DNA of 64,000 bases, from the NCBI RefSeq assembly GCF_009827655.1, contig NZ_WTYV01000004.1:124001-188000 (forward strand). The letters run 5' to 3'. A program made the translations under genes and the position numbers. Shown in pieces: positions 57,889 through 64,000 of the stretch. The notes below the pieces were generated by a model, which was not told the origin of the DNA, ran no database searches, and saw only the letters and a program-made list of their open reading frames with translations. The stretch's first letter is position 1, and every line of letters starts with the position of its first letter. This DNA is from Alteraurantiacibacter buctensis. Its GTDB lineage: Bacteria; Pseudomonadota; Alphaproteobacteria; Sphingomonadales; Sphingomonadaceae.

Positions 57889-59475
57889 ATGCTAAGCTCC
57901 CTCAAGCGTCTCGCAAACGATCTGCGTAACTGCTCCAGCGGCAATGCCACGCTCATCGTGGCTCTTGGCGCGCCGGTGCTGATCGGCGGCGCGGGCCTGG
58001 GTGTCGACTTAACCCAGTGGTACATGTGGAAGCGCGAGCTGCAGTTCGCCGTGGACCAGGCCGCCGTGGCCGGGGCCTGGGCGCGCACCAACGATGCCAC
58101 GTCCGCCACCTATGCCACCCGCGCGACGCAGGAATTCACCGCGAACCTTTCGGTTACCGAGGACTTTGCCGCCACGCCGCAGGTGTCGCTGGCCAACTAT
58201 TCGGGCGGCAGCAACAACTCGGTGATCGTCTCGGCCTCAGCCACCAAGGCCCTGCCCTTCAGCAGCTTCGTCAGCGGCACCACGGCCACGATCACCGCCT
58301 ATGCCCAGGCCAGTTTCACGCGCGGGGCCACGTTCACTTCGTGCCTGATCGCGGTGGACGAGGACGAGGACGGCGCCATCACCATCGGCGGCAGCGCCAG
58401 CCTTACTGCGGGCTGCGGCATGGCCGCCCTCTCGAGTGACCCGAATGCGGTGATCGCCAACGGTAACCCCACGGTGGATGCCGGCTGGATCCTGGCGCGG
58501 GGCGGGATCGACGACTGGTTCTCGACCAATACCGATGATGTCATCATCGAGAACATGGATGGGCTGTACGATCCGTTCGAGAATCTCACCCCGCCCAACC
58601 CGACTGAAAGCCAGGTGCAGCGCACGTACAGCTGTGCAACCTCGGCCGGCACCACAAGCGCCACGGTGGGCACGGTCACCACGATGACCTATGCCTATTT
58701 CCGTGGTTCGAACTCGAACAACGCGACGGCCTACACCTATGGCAGCCCCAAGCCGAACACGACAAGTTCGAACACCAAGTATAACCAGATCGTCAGCAAC
58801 TCCACCCAGGCGGGGTCCAGTACCGCCACGTCGACCTCGTGGACGCACGTTTCTGGCAGCGGCAGCAACAAAATCTGGGAACGGCGGATCACCCAGATCA
58901 CCACCACCTATTCCGATGTGGTGACAACCGGCGGCACGGTGGGCGGCAGCGTGGTGCCCGGCACCTACAGCGACATCTTCGTGAGCTGCAACACCACTTT
59001 CGCCACCGGGGTCTACATCATCGACGGCGGCGGGCTGGACCTGACCAGCCAGTACGAGGTGACCGGCAATGGCGTGATGTTCGTGCTGAAGAACGGCGCT
59101 TACATAAAGATCCGCGGCGGCTCGACGATCAACCTTACCGCGATCCAGGCATCGGACCTGATTGCCCGCGGCGTCAGCACTACCGATGCGAACGCCCTGG
59201 CAGGGATGCTGGTGTTCGAGGACCGCGATTCCGAGGGAACGAGCCGGAACGACATCAACGGCAATTCCACGACCATTCTCAACGGCACGCTCTATTTCCC
59301 CGTCAGCAACATCACCTTCTCGGGGACGGCACAGGTGACCAGCCAGTGCCTGATGATCGCTGCCAACACCATCACGCTGACCGGCACCACCAACATGTCG
59401 ACCTTCTGCCCCAGCGGTTCTTCGGAAGACACCACGGTGGCAACCACCATCGGCGAAGTGAAGCTGGTGGCATGA
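57889..59475 (+). CDS. Tad pilus-associated protein with Tad N-terminal domain (TadG-like, module A)
   Basis: A 528-residue envelope protein. The N-terminus is a Tad/TadG-like segment with one membrane helix (about residues 19-37; CSSGNATLIVALGAPVLIGG) and the usual VDLTQWYMWKRELQFAVDQAAVAGA that follows. The rest is extracytoplasmic, rich in Thr, Ser and Asn. The last 170 residues (about 355-528) have repeated short beta strands with regular Gly/Asn turns, suggesting a beta-helix-like fold, with several Cys. ATG 57889 follows AGGCGGGA; GTG 57865 is an alternative. Its stop overlaps the next gene by 4 bases. No VWA motif is seen, unlike the second module. Confidence 0.78.
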   Translation: MLSSLKRLANDLRNCSSGNATLIVALGAPVLIGGAGLGVDLTQWYMWKRELQFAVDQAAVAGAWARTNDATSATYATRATQEFTANLSVTEDFAATPQVSLANYSGGSNNSVIVSASATKALPFSSFVSGTTATITAYAQASFTRGATFTSCLIAVDEDEDGAITIGGSASLTAGCGMAALSSDPNAVIANGNPTVDAGWILARGGIDDWFSTNTDDVIIENMDGLYDPFENLTPPNPTESQVQRTYSCATSAGTTSATVGTVTTMTYAYFRGSNSNNATAYTYGSPKPNTTSSNTKYNQIVSNSTQAGSSTATSTSWTHVSGSGSNKIWERRITQITTTYSDVVTTGGTVGGSVVPGTYSDIFVSCNTTFATGVYIIDGGGLDLTSQYEVTGNGVMFVLKNGAYIKIRGGSTINLTAIQASDLIARGVSTTDANALAGMLVFEDRDSEGTSRNDINGNSTTILNGTLYFPVSNITFSGTAQVTSQCLMIAANTITLTGTTNMSTFCPSGSSEDTTVATTIGEVKLVA

Positions 59476-59936
59476 TGCGCCGCGCCCTCTCCCTGCTGCG
59501 CCGGGCCCTGCGCTGCCAGGCCGGATCGATGGCCATCGAAACGGCCATTATCGCCCCGGTGCTGATCGCGCTGTCGATCGGCGGGTTCGAGATCGGCTCG
59601 ATCGTGGCCCGCCAGACGGAACTGCAGAGCGCGGCGGCCGAGGCTGCGGCCATCGTGCGTGCGGCCACGCCTGCAACCTCGGAGGAGCGCACCGCCATCC
59701 GCGACGTGGTGGCGACGTCTACCGGCCTTAGCACCGGCCAAGTCAGCGTAACCGAAATCTACCGCTGCGCCGATGCCACGGCCTATGTGACCAGCGAGGC
59801 CGATTGCAGCACCGGCGTGGTGATCAACAAGTTCATCCGCCTGGCCATTGCCGATACCTATCATCCGCTGTGGGCCGAATTCGGCATCGGATCGGAGCTG
59901 ACGTTTGACGTCACCCGTACGGTGCAGGTGGGATGA
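59472..59936 (+). CDS. TadE-like pilus assembly protein (module A, first)
   Basis: A 154-residue TadE-family pseudopilin-like protein. After a basic N-terminus, the class III-type segment QAGSMAIETAIIAPVLIALSIGGFEIG gives the TadE hallmark, a Glu at the start of a membrane helix (about residues 17-40). The mature domain has two Cys (YRCADAT and EADCSTG) that could pair. TadE proteins are processed and help assemble Flp pili. Start ATG 59472 overlaps the preceding stop (ATGA); its own stop overlaps the next gene. Confidence 0.82.
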   Translation: MMRRALSLLRRALRCQAGSMAIETAIIAPVLIALSIGGFEIGSIVARQTELQSAAAEAAAIVRAATPATSEERTAIRDVVATSTGLSTGQVSVTEIYRCADATAYVTSEADCSTGVVINKFIRLAIADTYHPLWAEFGIGSELTFDVTRTVQVG

Positions 59937-60379
59937 TGCGTCGGTTGCTCGCCACCCTGGCCGGCCTGCGGCGCGATGATCGCGGGGCGATGGTGGTGGA
60001 ATTCGCGCTGCTGGCGCCGGCCTTCCTGGTCATGATTTTCGGGGTGATGTACGTAGGCATGGGATTGCAGAACTATAACGCAATCCGCAACCTTTCGGCC
60101 GACATAGCGCGCCAGGCGCTGGTGCAGCAGCAGAACGGCAATACGCTGTCCCCTTCGCAGATCCGCACTTTCGCGTTCTCGCGGGCGGGTGGCGCGCCCT
60201 ACATGCTCGATCCTTCGCGGCTGGAGGTGCGGGTGGATGATGCCGCCACCCAGCGGATTACCGGCGTGCGCGAACTGGAGATCGTGGTAACCTACCAGGT
60301 GGACAACATGCTGGAGTTCGCCGGCATCCCTGCCCCCTTCTTCACCTACACGCGCCCAGTCTTCCTCAGCACGACCTGA
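59933..60379 (+). CDS. TadE-like pilus assembly protein (module A, second)
   Basis: A 148-residue TadE-family protein. The N-terminal hydrophobic segment is DRGAMVVEFALLAPAFLVMIFGVMYVG, with the diagnostic Glu before the helix (about residues 16-42). The rest is periplasmic with an ILE/VTY-rich C-terminus and no Cys. It overlaps the previous gene by 4 bases (ATGA) and is followed by an 86-base gap before the second module. TadE pairs are common in tad clusters, but the tad motor genes are not in this window. Confidence 0.82.
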   Translation: MMRRLLATLAGLRRDDRGAMVVEFALLAPAFLVMIFGVMYVGMGLQNYNAIRNLSADIARQALVQQQNGNTLSPSQIRTFAFSRAGGAPYMLDPSRLEVRVDDAATQRITGVRELEIVVTYQVDNMLEFAGIPAPFFTYTRPVFLSTT

Positions 60380-60412
60380 CACCTTGGCGAAAAGGCCAGA
60401 AGTGTAAGCATA

Positions 60413-60420
60413 TTAACCAT
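60413..60420 (+). promoter_or_regulatory. CtrA-like half site (TTAACCAT)
   Basis: TTAACCAT matches the CtrA half-site motif known from Caulobacter and relatives. It lies 46 bases upstream of ATG 60466 in the only gap of the tad cluster. The full TTAA-N7-TTAA site is not present, since the second half reads CCTT. CtrA controls pilus genes in several alphaproteobacteria. Confidence 0.4.
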
Positions 60421-60465
60421 GTCCCTTGGGGATAGCCTTACGCCCTGTGCCCTATGAGGCCGAGC

Positions 60466-62367
60466 ATGATGGCAGTGTCCTTCCAATCATGGCGACGCGG
60501 GGCAGCCCGGTTCCTTGCGCGGCTATCGCGCGAGACGGCGGGTAACGTCATCATCATTGTGGCGGCATCGCTGTTTCCGCTGCTGGCACTGGTCGGCAGC
60601 GGGATCGACATGGGGCGCGGCTATCTTGCGGAGACGCGGCTGCAGCAGGCCTGCGATGCCGGCGTGCTGGCCGCCCGCAAGCGCCTGGGTACCGCGGCTG
60701 CGGTAAGCACCACCATCCCTTCGTCCGCGGCAGACACCGGGCAGCGGTTCTTCAACCTCAACTTCCGCAACCGGTCCTACGGCAGCAATACGCGCAGCTT
60801 CTCGATGCGGCTGAACGAGGACTATTCGGTCAGCGGCACGGCCACGGCCGATATCGAGACCACGGTGATGGCCGTGTTCGGCTTCGAGAGCATCCCCGTC
60901 TCCGTCGCCTGCCAGGCCCAGATCAACATGGGCAACATGGACGTGATGATGGTGCTGGATACAACCGGCTCGATGTCGTGGACCAATCCCGGTGACAGCC
61001 AGACCCGCATCCAGGCCCTGCGCGCCACGGTGAAGAGCTTCTATGCCCAGATGGAGGCCAGCAAGACCCCGGGTTCGCGCATCCGCTATGGCTTCGTGCC
61101 CTATTCCACCAACGTCAATGTTGGCCACCTGCTTCAGGACGACTGGCTGGTGGACGAGTGGAACTACAACTACCGCCTGCCCCGCTCGGCCGGTGGCACA
61201 ACGACCAGGCCGATCTACGAAACCCGATACACCTACATCAGCGGCACCTTCACCAACACCTCATCCTACGTCGCGTCCTCGTGCCCTGCCTCTACGCAAG
61301 CGCGCGAGGTGCTTAGCGAAACCGTTGATGCCGACGGCTGGACCGTCCAGCAAATCAAGGAAACCGGAACCCGCTACAACTGCTCGCAGATCGATGCCAA
61401 CACCTACACAGTGTCGGGCACAACCTATAACGACCACCGGTTCGCCTGGGCATCCCGTCAGACCGGCATGGAGACTGTCGACAACTTCGAATGGCGCTAT
61501 GCCTCGATGCCGGTAGACCTCGACTTCCTTGAAAGCTCGAACAGCACCACCGTGCCGATGGGGGGCACGCCGCTGGCGCCCACCGATGTCACCGTGTCTT
61601 ATCGAGGCTGCATCGAGGAGCGCAGCACATACGAGATCAACAACTACGGCAACGTCGATCTTGGCCGGGCATTGGACCTGGATATTGACCGCGTGCCAGA
61701 TCGCAATAATCCCGACACCCAATGGCGCCCCATGCTCAACGAACTGAGCTATCTGCGTGAGGTTCGCACCAACGGGCAGGGCATGTTCACGCCCGGACCA
61801 GTCAGGAGTCCTTTGGAATTCGTAAATTCCTGGTGGTGGGGTTATGGCGCCTGCCCGCAACCGGCGCAGAAGTTGCAGGTGATGACGGCCGCCCAGATTG
61901 CCACCTATGTCGATAATCTGGTGCCCCAAGGCAGCACCTACCACGATATCGGCATGATCTGGGGCGGCCGCCTGCTTTCCGCCACCGGTCTGTTCGCCGC
62001 TGAGAACGCAGACGTGGGCAACGTGCCCACCACCCGCCACATGATCTTCCTGACCGACGGCGAGACCGCGCCGCTCGACATCTCCTATGGCTCCTACGGC
62101 ATCGAGCCCCTCGACCGGCGGCGCTGGCGGCCCACCTCCAGCATGAGCCTGACGCAGACGGTGGAAGCGCGCTTCAGCTTCGCCTGCGAGGAAGTGAAGC
62201 GCCGCAACATCCAGGTCTGGGTGGTCAGCTTCGGCACCAGTGCCAATGCGATCATGCAGAACTGCGCCGGCTCGGGCCACTATTTCGTGGCCGCCAATGC
62301 CGCCGAATTGCAGAACACCTTCAGCGAAATCGCCCGTCGCATGGCGGCGCTGCGGATCACCCGCTGA
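60466..62367 (+). CDS. Tad pilus-associated VWA-domain protein (TadG-like, module B)
   Basis: A 633-residue envelope protein. It begins with a Tad N-terminal segment (RETAGNVIIIVAASLFPLLALVGSGIDMG; membrane helix about 26-46) and the RGYLAETRLQQACDAGVLAARK stretch. A von Willebrand A domain starts at about 158 with the MIDAS motif DTTGSMS (Asp165, Thr167, Ser169); MIFLTDGE-like FLTDGET lies near the C-terminus. A large Tyr/Thr/Asn-rich insertion of some 200 residues lies between. ATG 60466 follows GAGG; 60454 is an in-frame alternative. The first Ser of DxSxS is Thr, which is common in this family. It overlaps the next gene by one base. Confidence 0.84.
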   Translation: MMAVSFQSWRRGAARFLARLSRETAGNVIIIVAASLFPLLALVGSGIDMGRGYLAETRLQQACDAGVLAARKRLGTAAAVSTTIPSSAADTGQRFFNLNFRNRSYGSNTRSFSMRLNEDYSVSGTATADIETTVMAVFGFESIPVSVACQAQINMGNMDVMMVLDTTGSMSWTNPGDSQTRIQALRATVKSFYAQMEASKTPGSRIRYGFVPYSTNVNVGHLLQDDWLVDEWNYNYRLPRSAGGTTTRPIYETRYTYISGTFTNTSSYVASSCPASTQAREVLSETVDADGWTVQQIKETGTRYNCSQIDANTYTVSGTTYNDHRFAWASRQTGMETVDNFEWRYASMPVDLDFLESSNSTTVPMGGTPLAPTDVTVSYRGCIEERSTYEINNYGNVDLGRALDLDIDRVPDRNNPDTQWRPMLNELSYLREVRTNGQGMFTPGPVRSPLEFVNSWWWGYGACPQPAQKLQVMTAAQIATYVDNLVPQGSTYHDIGMIWGGRLLSATGLFAAENADVGNVPTTRHMIFLTDGETAPLDISYGSYGIEPLDRRRWRPTSSMSLTQTVEARFSFACEEVKRRNIQVWVVSFGTSANAIMQNCAGSGHYFVAANAAELQNTFSEIARRMAALRITR

Positions 62368-62966
62368 TGGCCCGCATCCGCCTTTACCGCCGCATTGTCG
62401 CCCTGCGTGCCGACACCGGCGGGGCTGCGGTGGTGGAGTTCGCCCTGATCGCCCCGGTGCTGATCATGGCCCTGATGGGCATGTTCGACCTCACCTACAA
62501 CATCTACACCTCCGCCATGCTGGAAGGATCGATCCAGAAGGCCGCGCGCGATTCCTCGGTAGAGGATGCCGATGCCGTGGTGGACAACCGCGTCACCAGC
62601 GCAGTGAAGTCCATCGCGCCGGATGCCACCCTTACCTTCAGCCGCCGCGCCTATGACACCTATGCCAATGTCGCGCAGCCGGAAGACTTTACCGACCTTG
62701 ACAACAACGGGGCCTGCAATGCCGGCGAGCCGTTCGAGGACGTGAACGGCAACAACACCTGGGACCGGGACCGGGGCAGCTCCGGCTTCGGCGGCGCGCG
62801 CGATGCGGTGATGTACGAGGTGACGGTCAGCTATCCGCGGCCCTTCCCCATTTCGCGCTTTGTCCCGGGCATGGACGCACGGGTGACGACCGTGGCGCGC
62901 ACGATCCTGCGCAACCAGCCCTTTGGCATGCAGCAGACTTCGGTGCGGGTGGGCAACTGCACATGA
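62367..62966 (+). CDS. TadE-like pilus assembly protein (module B, first)
   Basis: A 199-residue TadE-family protein. The class III-type N-terminus is DTGGAAVVEFALIAPVLIMALMGMFDLTY, with the Glu before the helix (about residues 17-42). The periplasmic part carries a Cys (NNGACNAGE) within an acidic Asp/Asn-rich loop (TDLDNNGACNAGEPFEDVNGNN) that resembles a calcium-binding or dockerin-like turn, plus a C-terminal Cys (RVGNCT). It starts one base into the preceding stop (TGATG) and its stop overlaps the next gene (ATGA). Confidence 0.82.
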   Translation: MARIRLYRRIVALRADTGGAAVVEFALIAPVLIMALMGMFDLTYNIYTSAMLEGSIQKAARDSSVEDADAVVDNRVTSAVKSIAPDATLTFSRRAYDTYANVAQPEDFTDLDNNGACNAGEPFEDVNGNNTWDRDRGSSGFGGARDAVMYEVTVSYPRPFPISRFVPGMDARVTTVARTILRNQPFGMQQTSVRVGNCT

Positions 62967-63898
62967 CCGCAAGCCCCCCTGCCCGCCCCTTGCGCGCCCT
63001 CGCCGCCCGCCTGCGGGGCTGCACCGCCGGCCTGGCCGCGACCGAGTTTGCCCTGACCTTTCCGATCATCCTCGCCCTGGGGCTGACCGGGCTGGAGCTG
63101 TGCAACCGCACGATCGTGACCATGCAGGTCAACCAGCTGGCCGTGCAGCTGGCCGACAACGCCTCGCGCATCGGTGACGAATCCATGCTCCAGGACCGGC
63201 GGATCTACGAAAGCGATATCCAGGACCTGTTCTATGGCGCGGAGCTGCAGGCTGGCCCGTCGTTGAACCTCTATGGCCAGGGGCGGGTGATCCTCAGCAG
63301 CCTGGAAGTGGTGCCCGGCACCAACAACCAGTATATTCACTGGCAGCGCTGCATGGGCGCGCTGCGTTCCAATTCAACCTATGGCAATGAGGGTGACGGG
63401 CGGAACGGCGGCTTTCCCGGCATGGGCCCCCCGGGCGAGGAAGTGCTCGCCTTTCCCGACGAAGCGGTCATGTTCGTGGAGCTGCATTACGAATACAAGC
63501 CGATCATCGGCAATCCGTTTGGCAGCCCATCACAGATTCATTCGCGCGCCAGCTTCACCGTGCGCGATGACCGCGACCTGTCACAGATTTACCAGAAGGA
63601 CGCATCGAACCCGGCGACGGTGGCATCCTGCGGCAGCTATGGCACCACCAGCTACAGCGATCCCCTGCCTGCCGGATCCAGTTCCAGCTCCACATCGAGC
63701 ACATCGTCGACCAGCACAACCAGTGGCGGAACCTCGGCTAGCTCCACTACGACGGGCGGCACTACAACCACGGGTAGCAGCACAACCACCGGAGGAACGA
63801 GCACGACATCGGGCAGCTCGACCACCACGTCCGGCGGCTCCAGCACTTCGGGCGGGACGACCTGCACCTTCCTGATGCGGCTGCTGTTCCTCTGCTGA
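62963..63898 (+). CDS. TadE-like protein with long Ser/Thr/Gly tail (module B, second)
   Basis: A 311-residue TadE-family protein. The hydrophobic segment is GLAATEFALTFPIILALGLTGLELC, with the family Glu (about residues 23-47). A folded region runs to about 235. From 238 to 300 it is almost pure Ser, Thr and Gly, in short SST, TTG and GGS units, and it ends in CTFLMRLLFLC, a hydrophobic end with two Cys. Such a tail is not usual for TadE proteins and resembles the linker of the PEP-CTERM protein at 48422. Glycosylation or attachment to a surface partner is possible. It overlaps the preceding gene by 4 bases. Confidence 0.82.
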   Translation: MTASPPARPLRALAARLRGCTAGLAATEFALTFPIILALGLTGLELCNRTIVTMQVNQLAVQLADNASRIGDESMLQDRRIYESDIQDLFYGAELQAGPSLNLYGQGRVILSSLEVVPGTNNQYIHWQRCMGALRSNSTYGNEGDGRNGGFPGMGPPGEEVLAFPDEAVMFVELHYEYKPIIGNPFGSPSQIHSRASFTVRDDRDLSQIYQKDASNPATVASCGSYGTTSYSDPLPAGSSSSSTSSTSSTSTTSGGTSASSTTTGGTTTTGSSTTTGGTSTTSGSSTTTSGGSSTSGGTTCTFLMRLLFLC

Positions 63899-63909
63899 CA
63901 GGCAGGTAA

Positions 63910-63937
63910 CCGGCCGGGGCACACCGCCCCGCGCCGG
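63910..63937. terminator. Hairpin between convergent genes at right end
   Basis: CCGGCCGGGGC (63910-63920) pairs with GCCCCG and GCCGG (63926-63937) to give 11 pairs with one bulged C and a 5-base loop ACACC. It lies between the last Tad gene and the convergent gene that ends at 63956. There is little U-rich sequence on either side. Confidence 0.45.
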
Positions 63938-63955
63938 TATTGCTGCCCTATCGAC

Positions 63956-64000
63956 TCAGCCCTTGTAGCAGACCTTCTTTGCGGCCGTGACGATGCGCGA
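63956..64000 (-). CDS. 3' end of a minus-strand gene (14 codons visible)
   Basis: On the minus strand the last 42 bases of the window read in frame as SRIVTAAKKVCYKG and end at TGA (63958-63956). The frame is open to the edge, and the hairpin just beyond the stop supports a real gene end. Too little is visible to name the product; the end has one Cys and several Lys. Confidence 0.35.
   Translation of the reverse strand, partial: SRIVTAAKKVCYKG

Noticed and set aside
63672-63860. Short repeated units resembling a CRISPR or minisatellite
   Set aside because: They are Ser/Thr/Gly codon repeats in frame within a Tad gene, without spacers or a fixed repeat unit.

Overview
The window is high-GC, gene-dense chromosomal DNA from an alphaproteobacterium. 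Gene content points to the Sphingomonadales, most likely an Erythrobacteraceae-type member. The supports are the hrcA-grpE and rph-rdgB-hemW-xerC clusters, a vgr-related HExxH protein and a DOMON-like protein of kinds I associate with sphingomonads, a LigF-like glutathione S-transferase, a PEP-CTERM protein, and an alphaproteobacterial-type LexA box (GAAC-N7-GAAC). There is no sign of a prophage, insertion sequence, CRISPR array, rRNA or tRNA. Most of the region is housekeeping core with short accessory blocks.

Layout, 1-17 kb: the 3'-truncated end of an MHS-family transporter; a minus-strand radA-cvpA-NifU-like operon with a LexA-type site in its promoter region, shared with a divergent patatin-like phospholipase; dnaK-dnaJ with an RpoH-like promoter and an intercistronic hairpin; a copper-chaperone lipoprotein, a vgr-related HExxH protein, an isochorismatase-fold hydrolase and a small secreted protein; hrcA-grpE; then rph-rdgB, an opposite-strand CAP protein, hemW and xerC.

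Layout, 17-37 kb: dedA; two overlapping paralogous secreted proteins of unknown function; rsmI-yraN-gshB divergent from a penicillin-binding-protein activator; parE coupled to a serine hydrolase; a LigF-like GST facing an MHS transporter; namZ with a DOMON-like protein; tyrS; a PilZ protein; a coupled MFS-cysK-dienelactone hydrolase operon; and an acyl-CoA dehydrogenase behind hisI. The only gap above 300 bases (37143-37481) carries three hairpins in series, the last a good intrinsic terminator on the plus strand with no plus-strand gene before it, so a small RNA is likely.

Layout, 37-57 kb: comF and a divergent methyltransferase; ppdK; glyQ-glyS; two tandem TraB/GumN lipoproteins; rplY-pth; a PEP-CTERM protein behind a near-perfect sigma-54 promoter; ychF; a TPR-like periplasmic protein divergent from gyrA across a palindrome-rich spacer; a YhhN-type protein; trmFO; an EF-hand protein; and a squalene/phytoene-synthase-fold protein lacking the catalytic aspartates.

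Layout, 57.9-63.9 kb: six Tad pilus-related genes arranged as two tandem modules of the same order (Tad-N protein, TadE-like, TadE-like). A CtrA-like half site lies between the modules. The last protein ends in a Ser/Thr/Gly-rich tail much like the linker of the PEP-CTERM protein. The window ends in the 3' end of a minus-strand gene.

The most useful leads are regulatory: the LexA-type site at radA/patatin, the sigma-54 promoter at the PEP-CTERM gene and the candidate small RNA. The duplicated Tad module and the apparently non-ATG start of the vgr-related gene come next. All family calls were made by reading the translated sequence; no database search was run.
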